A stretch of DNA of 7,255 nucleotides from an uncultured Candidatus Nitrosopelagicus sp. (GCA_937896695.1 CALBOT010000116.1:1-7255); one strand, 5' to 3'; counted from the first letter of the stretch, positions 1-6,276 are shown. Notes: a model not told the origin generated them from the letters alone. Translations and numbers: made by a program.

Positions 1-143
1 GAATGAATAAAAATAGATTTATTACTAGTACAAGTGATATTTTACTCATGTTAGTGAACATATTTTTAATATAGTTTTAATATATTTTTATTCAAGTAAT
101 ATAAATACATTAAGGTAATCTGTAATATGAATTAACAACTAAA
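1..143. other. AT-rich non-coding stretch, no gene recognised
   Basis: This stretch is very AT-rich and has stop codons in every frame. The only small + strand frame (ATG at 3, 23 codons) has no visible promoter or ribosome binding site. A 10-nt direct repeat TTTTAATATA occurs at 64-73 and 75-84. I see no tRNA, hairpin or other structured element. On the - strand it lies downstream of the decayed gene, and its T-runs could have served as a termination region, but nothing specific supports that. Confidence 0.5.
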
Positions 144-505
144 CTACTTAATAATAATTTCACCAATCATCCCCATATCCTTATGAGAAATATTGTTTTT
201 TTTATCTATTACTCGACAACCTAAGTCCTTAAAATATCCAGTTTTAATAGGCACAAACCACCACTCTATTTGTTGATTAGGCCATATTTCTACTTCGTGA
301 ATATTGCCTTTAATTTCTGCTATTTTTAATTTATCAAAAACAATCTGTATTTTTCTTGTAAAAATTTAGTTAAATCACTTAGTCTAGATTTTCCTTTCTT
401 TACAAAAACATAGTCTTCTGCTGGCTCGGAAAATGGAAACGTTTTGATACATTTCTGTTCTTCAAAGACGACAATTCCTAATTCAGTAAGTATGACTGAT
501 AACAT
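144..505 (-). pseudogene. Decayed protein-coding gene with frameshift, unidentified
   Basis: Two protein-like reading frames lie end to end on the - strand. The first starts at an ATG at 505 and runs to a stop at 326 (59 aa; begins MLSVILTELGIVVFEEQKC). The second is open from 365 to a stop at 144 (73 codons), has no ATG near its start, and contains WWFVPIKTGYFKDLGCRV. The composition of both looks like real protein rather than random AT-rich translation. A single frameshift near 345-360 would join them. The first piece reminds me, from memory only, of the N-terminal domain of archaeal Nop5 (the C/D-box RNP protein). The second piece I do not recognise. Further protein-like sequence (SPSEEDYWNWLITVGLGYVD) lies upstream at about 520-620 in the same frame as the second piece, so the remnant may be longer. 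The alternatives are two unrelated fragments or small real genes. That it is a decayed gene is more likely than not; its identity is weak. Confidence 0.4.
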
Positions 506-559
506 AATACCATACCAATCTAACCCTCATTAAAAAATCTACATATCCTAAACCAACTG

Positions 560-568
560 TTATAAGCC
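560..568 (+). promoter_or_regulatory. TATA box (box A) of pyrD
   Basis: TTATAAGCC has its TATAA at 561-565, exactly 29 nt before the pyrD ATG at 590. In archaea transcription usually starts about 25-27 nt downstream of the box centre, which would put the first transcribed base at or next to the ATG. This predicts a leaderless mRNA and supports the chosen pyrD start. The box lies within the decayed - strand gene region. Confidence 0.6.
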
Positions 569-589
569 AATTCCAATAATCTTCTTCAG

Positions 590-1501
590 ATGGACTCCAT
601 TCTGGAAACCACTCTTGGTTCGTTAACACTAAAACGCCCTACTGTTTTAGCATCTGGAATTCTTGGTATATCTTTGGATGTTTTTAATAGATTACATGAC
701 GCCGGAGCTGGTGCCGTTGTTACAAAATCTTTGAGTAAAGAACCTTGGGAAGGATATCCAAATCCGACTATTTTTAGTGTAAAAGGTGGAGGATGGATTA
801 ATGCAGTTGGATTATCAAATCCTGGTGCAGAAAATTTTGCAAAAATGATTGAACCAAACAATGACGTTCCTATAGTTGTAAGTCTAGTTGGCTCTATTGA
901 AGATGATTTTGAATACATGATAAAAAAATTTGAAAATTGTAAGGTTGCAGCATATGAGCTAAATCTTTCTTGTCCTCATGTAGCCAAAGTTGGACTTGAA
1001 GTAGGTGATGATATTGAACTTGTCTCGAAAATTATTAAAAAAGTTAAATCTATTACAAATTCGCCCATTGTTGCTAAAGTGGGTCTGGGAAAATCTGATT
1101 ATCTTGCTACTGTTGATGCTGCCGTATCTGCAGGTGTTGATGCAATAACTGCAATTAATACAGTTCGAGCAATGGCAATAGATGTTGAAACACAAATGCC
1201 AATTCTAAGTAATAAGATTGGTGGATTATCTGGAACTCCAATCAAACCTATTGCACTTAGATGTGTTTATGAAATTGCATCAAAGTTTGACATACCAATA
1301 ATGGGATGTGGTGGAATATCTACTTGGGAAGATGCAGTTGAATTTATTTTGGCAGGTTCATCAGCTGTGCAATTTGGAAGTGTTATGGGTGATAATTGGG
1401 TTGAAACATTTGGAGAAATTAATTCTGGTATTCAAAAATATATGGAAAGAAAGGGATATGCAACAATAGGTGAAATGATTGGAAAAGCAAAGAGACAATA
1501 A
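590..1501 (+). CDS. pyrD: Dihydroorotate dehydrogenase, catalytic subunit (class 1B)
   Basis: This cytosolic FMN enzyme oxidises dihydroorotate to orotate, the fourth step of de novo UMP synthesis. The 303-residue length is normal for the family. Visible signatures are TKS at 45-47, the substrate-binding pattern N71-x2-G74-x2-N77 in INAVGLSNPG, and the active-site segment NLSCPH with N125 and C128. The Cys in place of Ser as the likely base is the mark of class 1 enzymes. GCGGIS at 239-244 and the following FGS segment fit the FMN phosphate site at the end of the TIM barrel. The next gene, pyrK, overlaps the 3' end by 23 nt, as expected for the heterotetrameric PyrD2-PyrK2 enzyme that passes electrons to NAD+. 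The ATG at 590 is chosen because the family-like sequence starts within about ten residues of it and a TATA box sits 29 nt upstream. Identity is known from family signatures; NAD+ as acceptor is inferred from PyrK. Confidence 0.95.
   Translation: MDSILETTLGSLTLKRPTVLASGILGISLDVFNRLHDAGAGAVVTKSLSKEPWEGYPNPTIFSVKGGGWINAVGLSNPGAENFAKMIEPNNDVPIVVSLVGSIEDDFEYMIKKFENCKVAAYELNLSCPHVAKVGLEVGDDIELVSKIIKKVKSITNSPIVAKVGLGKSDYLATVDAAVSAGVDAITAINTVRAMAIDVETQMPILSNKIGGLSGTPIKPIALRCVYEIASKFDIPIMGCGGISTWEDAVEFILAGSSAVQFGSVMGDNWVETFGEINSGIQKYMERKGYATIGEMIGKAKRQ
1468..1473 (+). promoter_or_regulatory. Shine-Dalgarno site deciding the TTG start of pyrK
   Basis: AGGTGA matches the archaeal 16S rRNA 3' end (complement TCACCT) and lies 5 nt before the TTG at 1479, inside the end of pyrD. 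The pyrK frame has no ATG before the codon at about residue 45, which is inside the conserved FAD domain, so this site fixes the start. The same AGGTGA-5 nt-TTG arrangement recurs before the DUF655 gene. Confidence 0.65.
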
Positions 1502-2297
1502 TCATCCGCACATTTGTGTAATTGAAAAAATCGTTGATGAAACACCTACTGTGAGAACTTTATATTTTAAAGATTCAGTGCTTGCAAATGTTTTGCCGGG
1601 TCAATTTGCAATGATTTGGGTTCCTGGTATAAACGAACTTCCAATGAGTGTAATGGTCTCTGATGTTACTGATCAAGCTGCATTAACGGTTAGAAAACGT
1701 GGTGAATCTTCCACTGCATTATACAATCTTTCTGTCGGTCAACAAATTGGTGTTCGTGGTCCGTATGGTAATTCATTTAAAATTAAAAATGGGAAAATTC
1801 TTTTAATTGGAGGTGGAACTGGTTTAGTTCCTTTGATGCGATTAATAAAATTCGCAAATCCCTCGAACCATATCACTGTCTTGATGGGCTCACAAACTAA
1901 AAATGAAGTATTTTTTGAAGAAACGGCAAAAAAATTACTGGAAAAAAATTCTCATGATATAGTTCCTGTTACTGAAGATGGAAGCTATGGAGAAAAAGGA
2001 TATGTCACTGATGTCTTGGAAAAACTTCTAGAAAAAAATACATATGATGGAATTTATACATGCGGTCCTGAAATGATGATGTACAAAACTGTCCAGATGG
2101 CTAATAAAAAAGGGATTTTTGTCCAGGCAAGTTTAGAACGAATGATGAAATGTGGTATAGGTATATGTGGAAGCTGTTGTGTAAATGATGATCTTGCATG
2201 TCGTGATGGAACTGTGTTTGATGGCGCTCATCTATCGCAAAAATCCGAATTTGGTCACTCTCATAGAACAAAATCTGGAATTTTAGAAGAAATATGA
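1479..2297 (+). CDS. pyrK: Dihydroorotate dehydrogenase electron transfer subunit (FAD, 2Fe-2S)
   Basis: PyrK takes electrons from the FMN of PyrD through a 2Fe-2S cluster and FAD to NAD+. The domain order is that of the ferredoxin-reductase family. An N-terminal beta-barrel FAD domain covers about residues 8-100, with LPMSVM near 53-58 in the place of the flavin motif. The nucleotide-binding domain has GGGTG at 111-115 and CGPE at 195-198. The C-terminal cluster motif is C225-x4-C230-x2-C233-x7-C241, with an extra adjacent C234. The C-terminal sequence RDGTVFDG matches the end of PyrK proteins. The 272-residue length is in the usual range. Translation starts at TTG, overlapping pyrD by 23 nt behind AGGTGA, which suggests translational coupling and fixed stoichiometry. 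A general ferredoxin-NADP reductase-like protein is the alternative, but the Cys motif and the pyrD neighbour make PyrK clear. Confidence 0.93.
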   Translation: MEKQRDNNHPHICVIEKIVDETPTVRTLYFKDSVLANVLPGQFAMIWVPGINELPMSVMVSDVTDQAALTVRKRGESSTALYNLSVGQQIGVRGPYGNSFKIKNGKILLIGGGTGLVPLMRLIKFANPSNHITVLMGSQTKNEVFFEETAKKLLEKNSHDIVPVTEDGSYGEKGYVTDVLEKLLEKNTYDGIYTCGPEMMMYKTVQMANKKGIFVQASLERMMKCGIGICGSCCVNDDLACRDGTVFDGAHLSQKSEFGHSHRTKSGILEEI

Positions 2298-2316
2298 TAA
2301 TAGAATTCAAGCAAGG

Positions 2317-2326
2317 TTTAAAATAA
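2317..2326 (+). promoter_or_regulatory. Candidate TATA box of the radical SAM gene
   Basis: TTTAAAATA lies in the 57-nt gap after pyrK and ends about 29 nt before the ATG at 2355, after a purine-rich GCAAGG that could be the BRE. It would give a start site around 2345-2348 and a leader of only a few bases. The box is weaker, and set farther from the ATG, than those of pyrD, S30e and radA. Confidence 0.35.
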
Positions 2327-2354
2327 ATGATTTTTCAAGCTGAATAGGTAAGAA

Positions 2355-4091
2355 ATGGCGACTCCAAAGATAGTTCTCACTGCAGATAGAACTTTAATGT
2401 CGCCATATCGTGGTATTTCTCTTGCAACCTTCTTTGGTTGTGCACCTGCAATTGATCCTCATCGTGACAAAAACAGTTTTTGGTATAAAATATTGAAAAA
2501 TCAAGTTACTCCAAAAGTATTATTTGATTTCATTTGTAACTGGTCTCCTGACATTAACGGTGTAGCAAAATTTGCTCCATATGGATTACGAAAAGTTGAG
2601 GCTGGATTGTTACGTGATGGATATGCAAGAAAAGATGTGGTAGTTGCACATCCAAATCATATTGAAAAATTCATTGGTCCTGAAACTGAAGTAGTTGGAA
2701 CATATGAGATGGATCCTCTTGGAATGGGTCCTGTAACAATGACTTTCACATTTGGCCGAAAACAGACTTCTTATGATGAATACTACAATGCCGAATTACA
2801 TAGACGAATTAATGCAGCCAAGAAAAAGAATGGAAGTCATGCTAAAGTTATAGCTGGTGCATCTGGTACTTGGCAATACAATTATGCACCAGAAAAAATT
2901 GAAGAATATGGATTATATGCAATTTTAGAAGGAGAAATGGGTGGAATTGCTCCTGAAATTGATGGACATGCTGGTAGATTTTTTGATTATTTAATTGATG
3001 GACAATTTGAAAACATGGATCCATTTAGAAAAAGAAAAGATTTCAAAGTTGACATTAAAGAATTCAAACGTGGTGATAAAACACACCATGGACGATTTGT
3101 AAACTTCTGGGATAGACCTGAACTAGATGAAATTCCAGAAATTGTAGAACCAAGTATGCATGGAATGGTTGAAGTAATGCGTGGTTGTGGTCGTGGTTGT
3201 AAATTCTGTGATGTGACACTACGTTCTTTGCGATATTATTCTCCTGAAAAAGTACAACGAGAAATTGAAGTTAATATTAAAAAAACAGGATTAGATAGAG
3301 CATGGCTTCATAGTGATGATATTTTTGTTTATGGAATGGATATACGAACTGCAAAAAATATGGAACCAAATCGTGATGCATTAGAAGATTTGTTTAAAGC
3401 AGTAATGGCTACTGGTATCAAACACACAAATCCAACTCATGGAACTCTCTCTGGTGCAATTGCAGATGAAAGATTAGTTCCAAACCTCTCAAAAATAATT
3501 AATGCTGGTCCTGATAATCTAACTGGAATTCAATGTGGATTTGAAACTGGTAGTACAAGATTAATTGAAAAATATGCTGATAGAAAACTTGCACCATACA
3601 GTCCTGATGAATGGCATTGGGTTGTAAAAGAAGGTGTAAAGACTCTTAATGAGAATTATTGGATTCCAGCATTTACTTTGATTATGGGTCTAGATAATGA
3701 TGAACAACCAGAAGATGGTTGGGAAACTATTAGATTAATCAGTGAATTAGAAAGAGAACAACCTGAAGCAATGTTTACTGCTACACCCTTGACGTTTGTC
3801 CCAATCGGATTGTTAGAAAAATCAGAATTTTATGATATGGGTCAAGACAATGATCCGACCCAACTGGGTGTAATGTACAAGACTTGGCAACATAACTTCA
3901 AGTATGGTATTCAAAAATTCATGACCAAAACCGGAAAACATGGTAGTGCTGGTAGAATAAAGGCTGCTGCATTCAACGGTCTTGCACGTTCTTTGGGAGG
4001 TGTTCCATTAGGTGCTATGGAAAGATATGCACGAAGAAAAGGTAGAGAACATGAGCGTGTAATTGAGAAAATTAAAGCTGAATATTGGTAA
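2355..4091 (+). CDS. Radical SAM enzyme with cobalamin-binding-like N-terminal region
   Basis: This 578-residue protein carries the radical SAM cluster motif C278-x3-C282-x2-C285 (RGCGRGCKFC), whose three cysteines bind a 4Fe-4S cluster that cleaves S-adenosylmethionine. About 270 residues precede it. Segments such as APYGLRKVEAGLL (near 75-88), VVVAHPNHIEKFIG (near 95-109) and VIAGASGTWQYN (near 170-181) resemble the Rossmann-like B12-binding half of COG1032-type enzymes. No DxHxxG motif is seen, so any cobalamin would bind base-off or not at all. The region after the cluster fits the rest of the partial TIM barrel. There is no signal peptide or membrane segment, so a cytosolic location is likely. 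The reaction is unknown: methyl transfer or carbon-carbon bond formation are typical for the class. A role like GrsA/GrsB in tetraether lipid cyclisation is possible but unproven. It lies between pyrK and S30e, with no functional clue from either. The ATG at 2355 is the first in frame and gives VLTADRTLMS near the N-terminus, as I recall for archaeal relatives. Confidence 0.8.
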   Translation: MATPKIVLTADRTLMSPYRGISLATFFGCAPAIDPHRDKNSFWYKILKNQVTPKVLFDFICNWSPDINGVAKFAPYGLRKVEAGLLRDGYARKDVVVAHPNHIEKFIGPETEVVGTYEMDPLGMGPVTMTFTFGRKQTSYDEYYNAELHRRINAAKKKNGSHAKVIAGASGTWQYNYAPEKIEEYGLYAILEGEMGGIAPEIDGHAGRFFDYLIDGQFENMDPFRKRKDFKVDIKEFKRGDKTHHGRFVNFWDRPELDEIPEIVEPSMHGMVEVMRGCGRGCKFCDVTLRSLRYYSPEKVQREIEVNIKKTGLDRAWLHSDDIFVYGMDIRTAKNMEPNRDALEDLFKAVMATGIKHTNPTHGTLSGAIADERLVPNLSKIINAGPDNLTGIQCGFETGSTRLIEKYADRKLAPYSPDEWHWVVKEGVKTLNENYWIPAFTLIMGLDNDEQPEDGWETIRLISELEREQPEAMFTATPLTFVPIGLLEKSEFYDMGQDNDPTQLGVMYKTWQHNFKYGIQKFMTKTGKHGSAGRIKAAAFNGLARSLGGVPLGAMERYARRKGREHERVIEKIKAEYW

Positions 4092-4100
4092 TTCCCAAAT

Positions 4101-4108
4101 ACATAAAT
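4101..4108 (+). promoter_or_regulatory. TATA-like box of the S30e gene
   Basis: ACATAAAT has CATAA at 4102-4106, 29 nt before the S30e ATG at 4131, the same spacing as for pyrD and radA. It begins 10 nt after the stop codon of the radical SAM gene. A leaderless S30e transcript is predicted. Confidence 0.45.
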
Positions 4109-4130
4109 TCCTAAATTATGGCGTAATTCT

Positions 4131-4334
4131 ATGGCAACACACGGTTCGCTCACTAAAGCAGGCAAAGTTAGAGGTCAAACCCCTAAAGTAGAAGGAAGAA
4201 AGATCGTTGGAACTAATTCAAAATTAAGAAATAAAAGTAATTTTAGAAAAAGATTCGTATTGGCAGAAATTGGCCTTGGTGGAAAAATGCCAGGTCAAAA
4301 CAAAGCAAGTGCACAAAGAAGAAGACGTCGTTAG
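4131..4334 (+). CDS. rps30e: Small ribosomal subunit protein S30e (eS30)
   Basis: This 67-residue, strongly basic protein of the 30S subunit matches the S30e family: it opens with HGSLTKAGKVRGQTPKVE and ends in an arginine run (QRRRRR). S30e occurs in archaea and eukaryotes but not bacteria. In animals it is made as a fusion to a ubiquitin-like domain; here it stands alone, as in other archaea. The start is placed at the second ATG of the region: an ATG at 4118 is followed at once by GCG and TAA and cannot serve. The conserved family sequence begins within three residues of 4131, and the TATA-like box spacing agrees. It sits between the radical SAM gene (39-nt gap) and radA (76-nt gap), probably as its own transcript given the TATA box ahead of radA. 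Confidence 0.92.
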   Translation: MATHGSLTKAGKVRGQTPKVEGRKIVGTNSKLRNKSNFRKRFVLAEIGLGGKMPGQNKASAQRRRRR

Positions 4335-4380
4335 ACAATAGTTTATTGATTCAAAATCTAAAAATGGTTAAACACAATGG

Positions 4381-4388
4381 TTATAAAG
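4381..4388 (+). promoter_or_regulatory. TATA box of radA
   Basis: TTATAAAG has TATAA at 4382-4386, 29 nt before the radA ATG at 4411, predicting a leaderless mRNA. Between the box and the start codon, GTAC occurs three times (4388-4391, 4394-4397, 4399-4402), which is described in the findings. Confidence 0.6.
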
Positions 4389-4410
4389 TACTGGTACCGT
4401 ACCTTACAGT

Positions 4411-5541
4411 ATGACTGAAGAAATAACTTTGGAAAGTTTAGCTGGCGTTGGTCCAGTGACAACCAGAAAACTAAATGATGCTGGAATTCATAACATTATG
4501 GATCTAGTAGTTAGAGGTCCTGTTGAGATATCTGAACTTACAAGTATGGATATTGAAACTGCAGGAAAACTTGTCGAAAAGGCAAGAGAAGGTTTAGTCA
4601 ATGGTGGACTAATTCAGAAGGATTTTGTTAGTGCAAACGAGTTATACAAAAAGAGACAGTCCATTGGTAAAATTACCACTGCAACTGAAGCTTTGGATAC
4701 ACTATTTGCTGGTGGTATTGAAACTCAAGCATTAACTGAAATCTATGGAGAATTTGGATGTGGTAAAACACAATTCTGTCACACAATGTGTGTACAAGTC
4801 CAAAAAACCAAGGAAGAAGGAGGTCTTGAAGGCGGTGTATTGTACATTGATAGTGAAAATACATTTAGACCTGAAAGAATTGTTTCAATTGCACAAGCAA
4901 ATGGAATGGATCCTGAGAAAGTACTTGACAACATTATTGTTGCAAGAGCATACAATAGTTCTCATCAAATTCTTATCCTTGAAGAAGCTAGTACTTTAAT
5001 CAAAGAACACAATATCAAATTAGTAGTAGCAGATTCTGCAGTCGGTCTATTTAGATCTGAATATCTCGGAAGAGGTACTCTTGCAACACGTCAACAAAAA
5101 CTAAACAAATTTGTTCATTTGTTAGTTAGATTGGCTGAAACCTATAATGTTGCTGCAATTGCAACAAACCAAGTAATGTCTTCTCCAGACATGATGTTTG
5201 GTGATCCAACAAAACCAGTTGGCGGTAATGTAGTTGCACATACAAGCACATATCGTGTCTACCTAAAGAAATCAGGTAAAAAGAGAATTGCAAGAATGGT
5301 CGATAGTCCACATCATCCTGAAATGGATGTTATATTTGCACTAGGCGAGGCCGGTGTAATGGACCCAGAAGAAACTACAAAGAAAAAGAAGACTACAAAG
5401 AAATCTGAGCCTAAAGTAGAAGCTCCAGAAACTCCTGATGTTAGCGCAGAAGCAGCAGATTCTGAGCCTGAAGAGAAATCTCCAGAAACTCCTGATGTTA
5501 GCGCAGAAGCAGCAGATTCTAAATCATCTGATTCAGAATAG
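4411..5541 (+). CDS. radA: DNA repair and recombination protein RadA
   Basis: RadA is the archaeal RecA/Rad51 recombinase; it forms ATP-dependent filaments on single-stranded DNA and carries out strand exchange. The N-terminal helix-hairpin-helix DNA-binding domain is at about 5-65 (SLAGVGPVTTRKLNDAGI). The linker carries the polymerisation motif F72-V-S-A75 (FxxA). Walker A is GEFGCGKT at 113-120 and Walker B is LVVAD at 204-208. The segments MSSPDMMFGDPTKPVGGNVVAH and TYRVYLKKSGKKRIARMVDSP match the L2 region and following strands of the core. At 376 residues it is about 50 longer than many archaeal RadA proteins. The excess is a charged tail from about residue 322, with a lysine block followed by two copies of PETPDVSAEAADS at 339-351 and 358-370. 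A Cys replaces the usual Ser at position 117 of the Walker A loop. The gene has its own TATA box and a pyrimidine-rich tract after the stop, so it is probably monocistronic. Confidence 0.96.
   Translation: MTEEITLESLAGVGPVTTRKLNDAGIHNIMDLVVRGPVEISELTSMDIETAGKLVEKAREGLVNGGLIQKDFVSANELYKKRQSIGKITTATEALDTLFAGGIETQALTEIYGEFGCGKTQFCHTMCVQVQKTKEEGGLEGGVLYIDSENTFRPERIVSIAQANGMDPEKVLDNIIVARAYNSSHQILILEEASTLIKEHNIKLVVADSAVGLFRSEYLGRGTLATRQQKLNKFVHLLVRLAETYNVAAIATNQVMSSPDMMFGDPTKPVGGNVVAHTSTYRVYLKKSGKKRIARMVDSPHHPEMDVIFALGEAGVMDPEETTKKKKTTKKSEPKVEAPETPDVSAEAADSEPEEKSPETPDVSAEAADSKSSDSE
5374..5403 (+). repeat. Short repeat in the lysine-rich part of radA
   Basis: ACTACAAAGAAA occurs at 5374-5385 and again at 5392-5403 with an 18-nt (six-codon) period. 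It encodes the TTKK-KK-TTKK block at the start of the RadA tail. It is short and could reflect codon choice for a lysine-rich linker. Confidence 0.6.
5423..5520 (+). repeat. 41-bp direct repeat in the radA 3' end
   Basis: An identical 41-nt sequence occurs at 5423-5463 and 5480-5520, offset by 57 nt (19 codons), with a 16-nt spacer between. Both copies are in the radA frame and encode PETPDVSAEAADS. Identity at every base, including synonymous positions, points to a recent duplication rather than protein-level convergence. Confidence 0.93.
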
Positions 5542-5571
5542 TCTTATTTTCCCTCCTCTTTTCATTTTATC
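5542..5571 (+). terminator. Pyrimidine-rich tract after radA, likely transcription terminator
   Basis: The 30 nt directly after the radA stop are nearly all pyrimidines, with T-runs (TTATTTT, CTTTTCATTTTATC). Archaeal RNA polymerase terminates at T-rich tracts on the non-template strand without needing a hairpin. The tract separates radA from the promoter of the L21e operon. Confidence 0.5.
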
Positions 5572-5602
5572 TATGTAATTTCTTACCAAATTTCATACTA
5601 GT

Positions 5603-5611
5603 CTTAAAATA
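5603..5611 (+). promoter_or_regulatory. Candidate TATA box of the L21e-rpoF-DUF655-rsmA operon
   Basis: CTTAAAATA starts 34 nt before the L21e ATG at 5637. It predicts transcription from about 5632-5634 and a leader of only a few bases. It is the best box in the gap after radA and would drive the four closely packed genes downstream. Confidence 0.45.
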
Positions 5612-5636
5612 AGGGCAAACAAGTGATTTTTTTAAT

Positions 5637-5936
5637 ATGGCAACTAAAAAGACATCTGGTCGTTCACATGGATTTAAGCATAAATCTAGATCTGTAATGA
5701 CAAAAAAAGGTCCTAGAGGTGTATCTTTCTTACTAAGAGAGTACAATGTTGGCGATAGAGCACTAGTCCAAATTGATTCATCACAACACAAAGGATTACC
5801 ACATAGACGTTATCACGGAAAAGTGGGACTTGTTACTGAAGTAGGTAGACGACATGTAGTTTTAGATGTAAAATTGGGTGAAAAATCAAAAACTTTAATC
5901 ACTAGATTAGACCATATCAAACCATTCGGTGTATAA
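5637..5936 (+). CDS. rpl21e: Large ribosomal subunit protein L21e (eL21)
   Basis: This 99-residue basic protein of the 50S subunit shows the L21e pattern: a lysine- and arginine-rich N-terminus (KTSGRSHGFKHKSR) followed by an SH3-like barrel. The barrel runs from about residue 36 (YNVGDRALVQIDSSQHKGLPHRRYHG) through GLVTEVGRRHVVLDVKLG to the C-terminal LITRLDHIKPF. Length is typical for archaea. The family is shared by archaea and eukaryotes and absent from bacteria. It is the first gene of a four-gene run, and rpoF begins 1 nt after its stop. The ATG at 5637 is the only suitable start before the conserved sequence. Confidence 0.95.
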   Translation: MATKKTSGRSHGFKHKSRSVMTKKGPRGVSFLLREYNVGDRALVQIDSSQHKGLPHRRYHGKVGLVTEVGRRHVVLDVKLGEKSKTLITRLDHIKPFGV

Positions 5937-5937
5937 A

Positions 5938-6264
5938 ATGGAAGAAGTAAAAAAGAAACAAGCAGTTTCATTATCTGAAGTAAAAGAATTGTTGAAAAAC
6001 CAAGATCCTGAAACTATGGATCAAATTCAAAGATGGACCTTTGACTATGTTTCAAAAGTTTCAACATTGGAAGCGAGTTCTGCAAAAAAAATGAAACAGC
6101 AATTGGTTAAAGAATGTAATATTACTGAAGAAGAAGCAGTTGAACTAATCAATATTTGTCCACAAACAATGTCTGAATTACGTTCTTTCACATTTGGATG
6201 GAAAAAATTAATTCTAACTGAAACTTTAGAAAAAATTCTTAAAATTATCAAGGACAATAGCTAG
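5938..6264 (+). CDS. rpoF: DNA-directed RNA polymerase subunit Rpb4/RpoF
   Basis: RpoF is the archaeal counterpart of eukaryotic Rpb4. With RpoE (Rpb7) it forms the stalk of RNA polymerase, which helps open-complex formation, processivity and termination. The 108-residue length and all-helical, HRDC-like sequence fit: SLSEVKELLKN near the start, QRWTFDYVSKVSTL in the middle, then EEEAVELINICPQTMSELR. The ATG at 5938 is preferred over an in-frame GTG at 5929. It lies 1 nt after the L21e stop, and CGGTGT at 5927-5932 provides a partial GGTG Shine-Dalgarno match 5 nt before it, the spacing seen at pyrK and DUF655. The GTG start would add only MYK and overlap the L21e stop. Its place after L21e and before DUF655 and rsmA is a gene order seen across archaea, which supports the identification of this otherwise poorly conserved protein. 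Confidence 0.88.
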   Translation: MEEVKKKQAVSLSEVKELLKNQDPETMDQIQRWTFDYVSKVSTLEASSAKKMKQQLVKECNITEEEAVELINICPQTMSELRSFTFGWKKLILTETLEKILKIIKDNS

Positions 6265-6270
6265 ATACTT

Positions 6271-6276
6271 AGGTGA
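6271..6276 (+). promoter_or_regulatory. Shine-Dalgarno site before the DUF655 gene
   Basis: AGGTGA is followed by five T residues and then TTG at 6282. This repeats the arrangement before pyrK. It favours TTG 6282 over an in-frame GTG at 6273, which lies inside the Shine-Dalgarno sequence itself. Confidence 0.6.

Noticed and set aside
3..74. Small + strand ORF of 23 codons at the window start
   Set aside because: It lies in AT-rich sequence with no TATA box or ribosome binding site visible and no recognisable protein pattern.
1..589. CRISPR array, tRNA or mobile element in the 5' region
   Set aside because: No regularly spaced repeats, cloverleaf sequence, terminal inverted repeats or transposase-like frames were seen.
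586..918. 110-codon - strand frame opposite the start of pyrD
   Set aside because: It is antisense to the well-supported pyrD coding sequence and has no family resemblance; a shadow frame.
4118..4126. ATG GCG TAA minimal ORF just before S30e
   Set aside because: It lies upstream of the predicted transcription start, so it is probably not transcribed as a leader; it only rules out an earlier S30e start.
4745..4999. 84-codon + strand frame inside radA
   Set aside because: It is an out-of-frame shadow of radA over the conserved ATPase core, with no start signals.
5929..5937. GTG start for rpoF adding three residues
   Set aside because: The ATG at 5938 has a better Shine-Dalgarno spacing and avoids overlap with the L21e stop.
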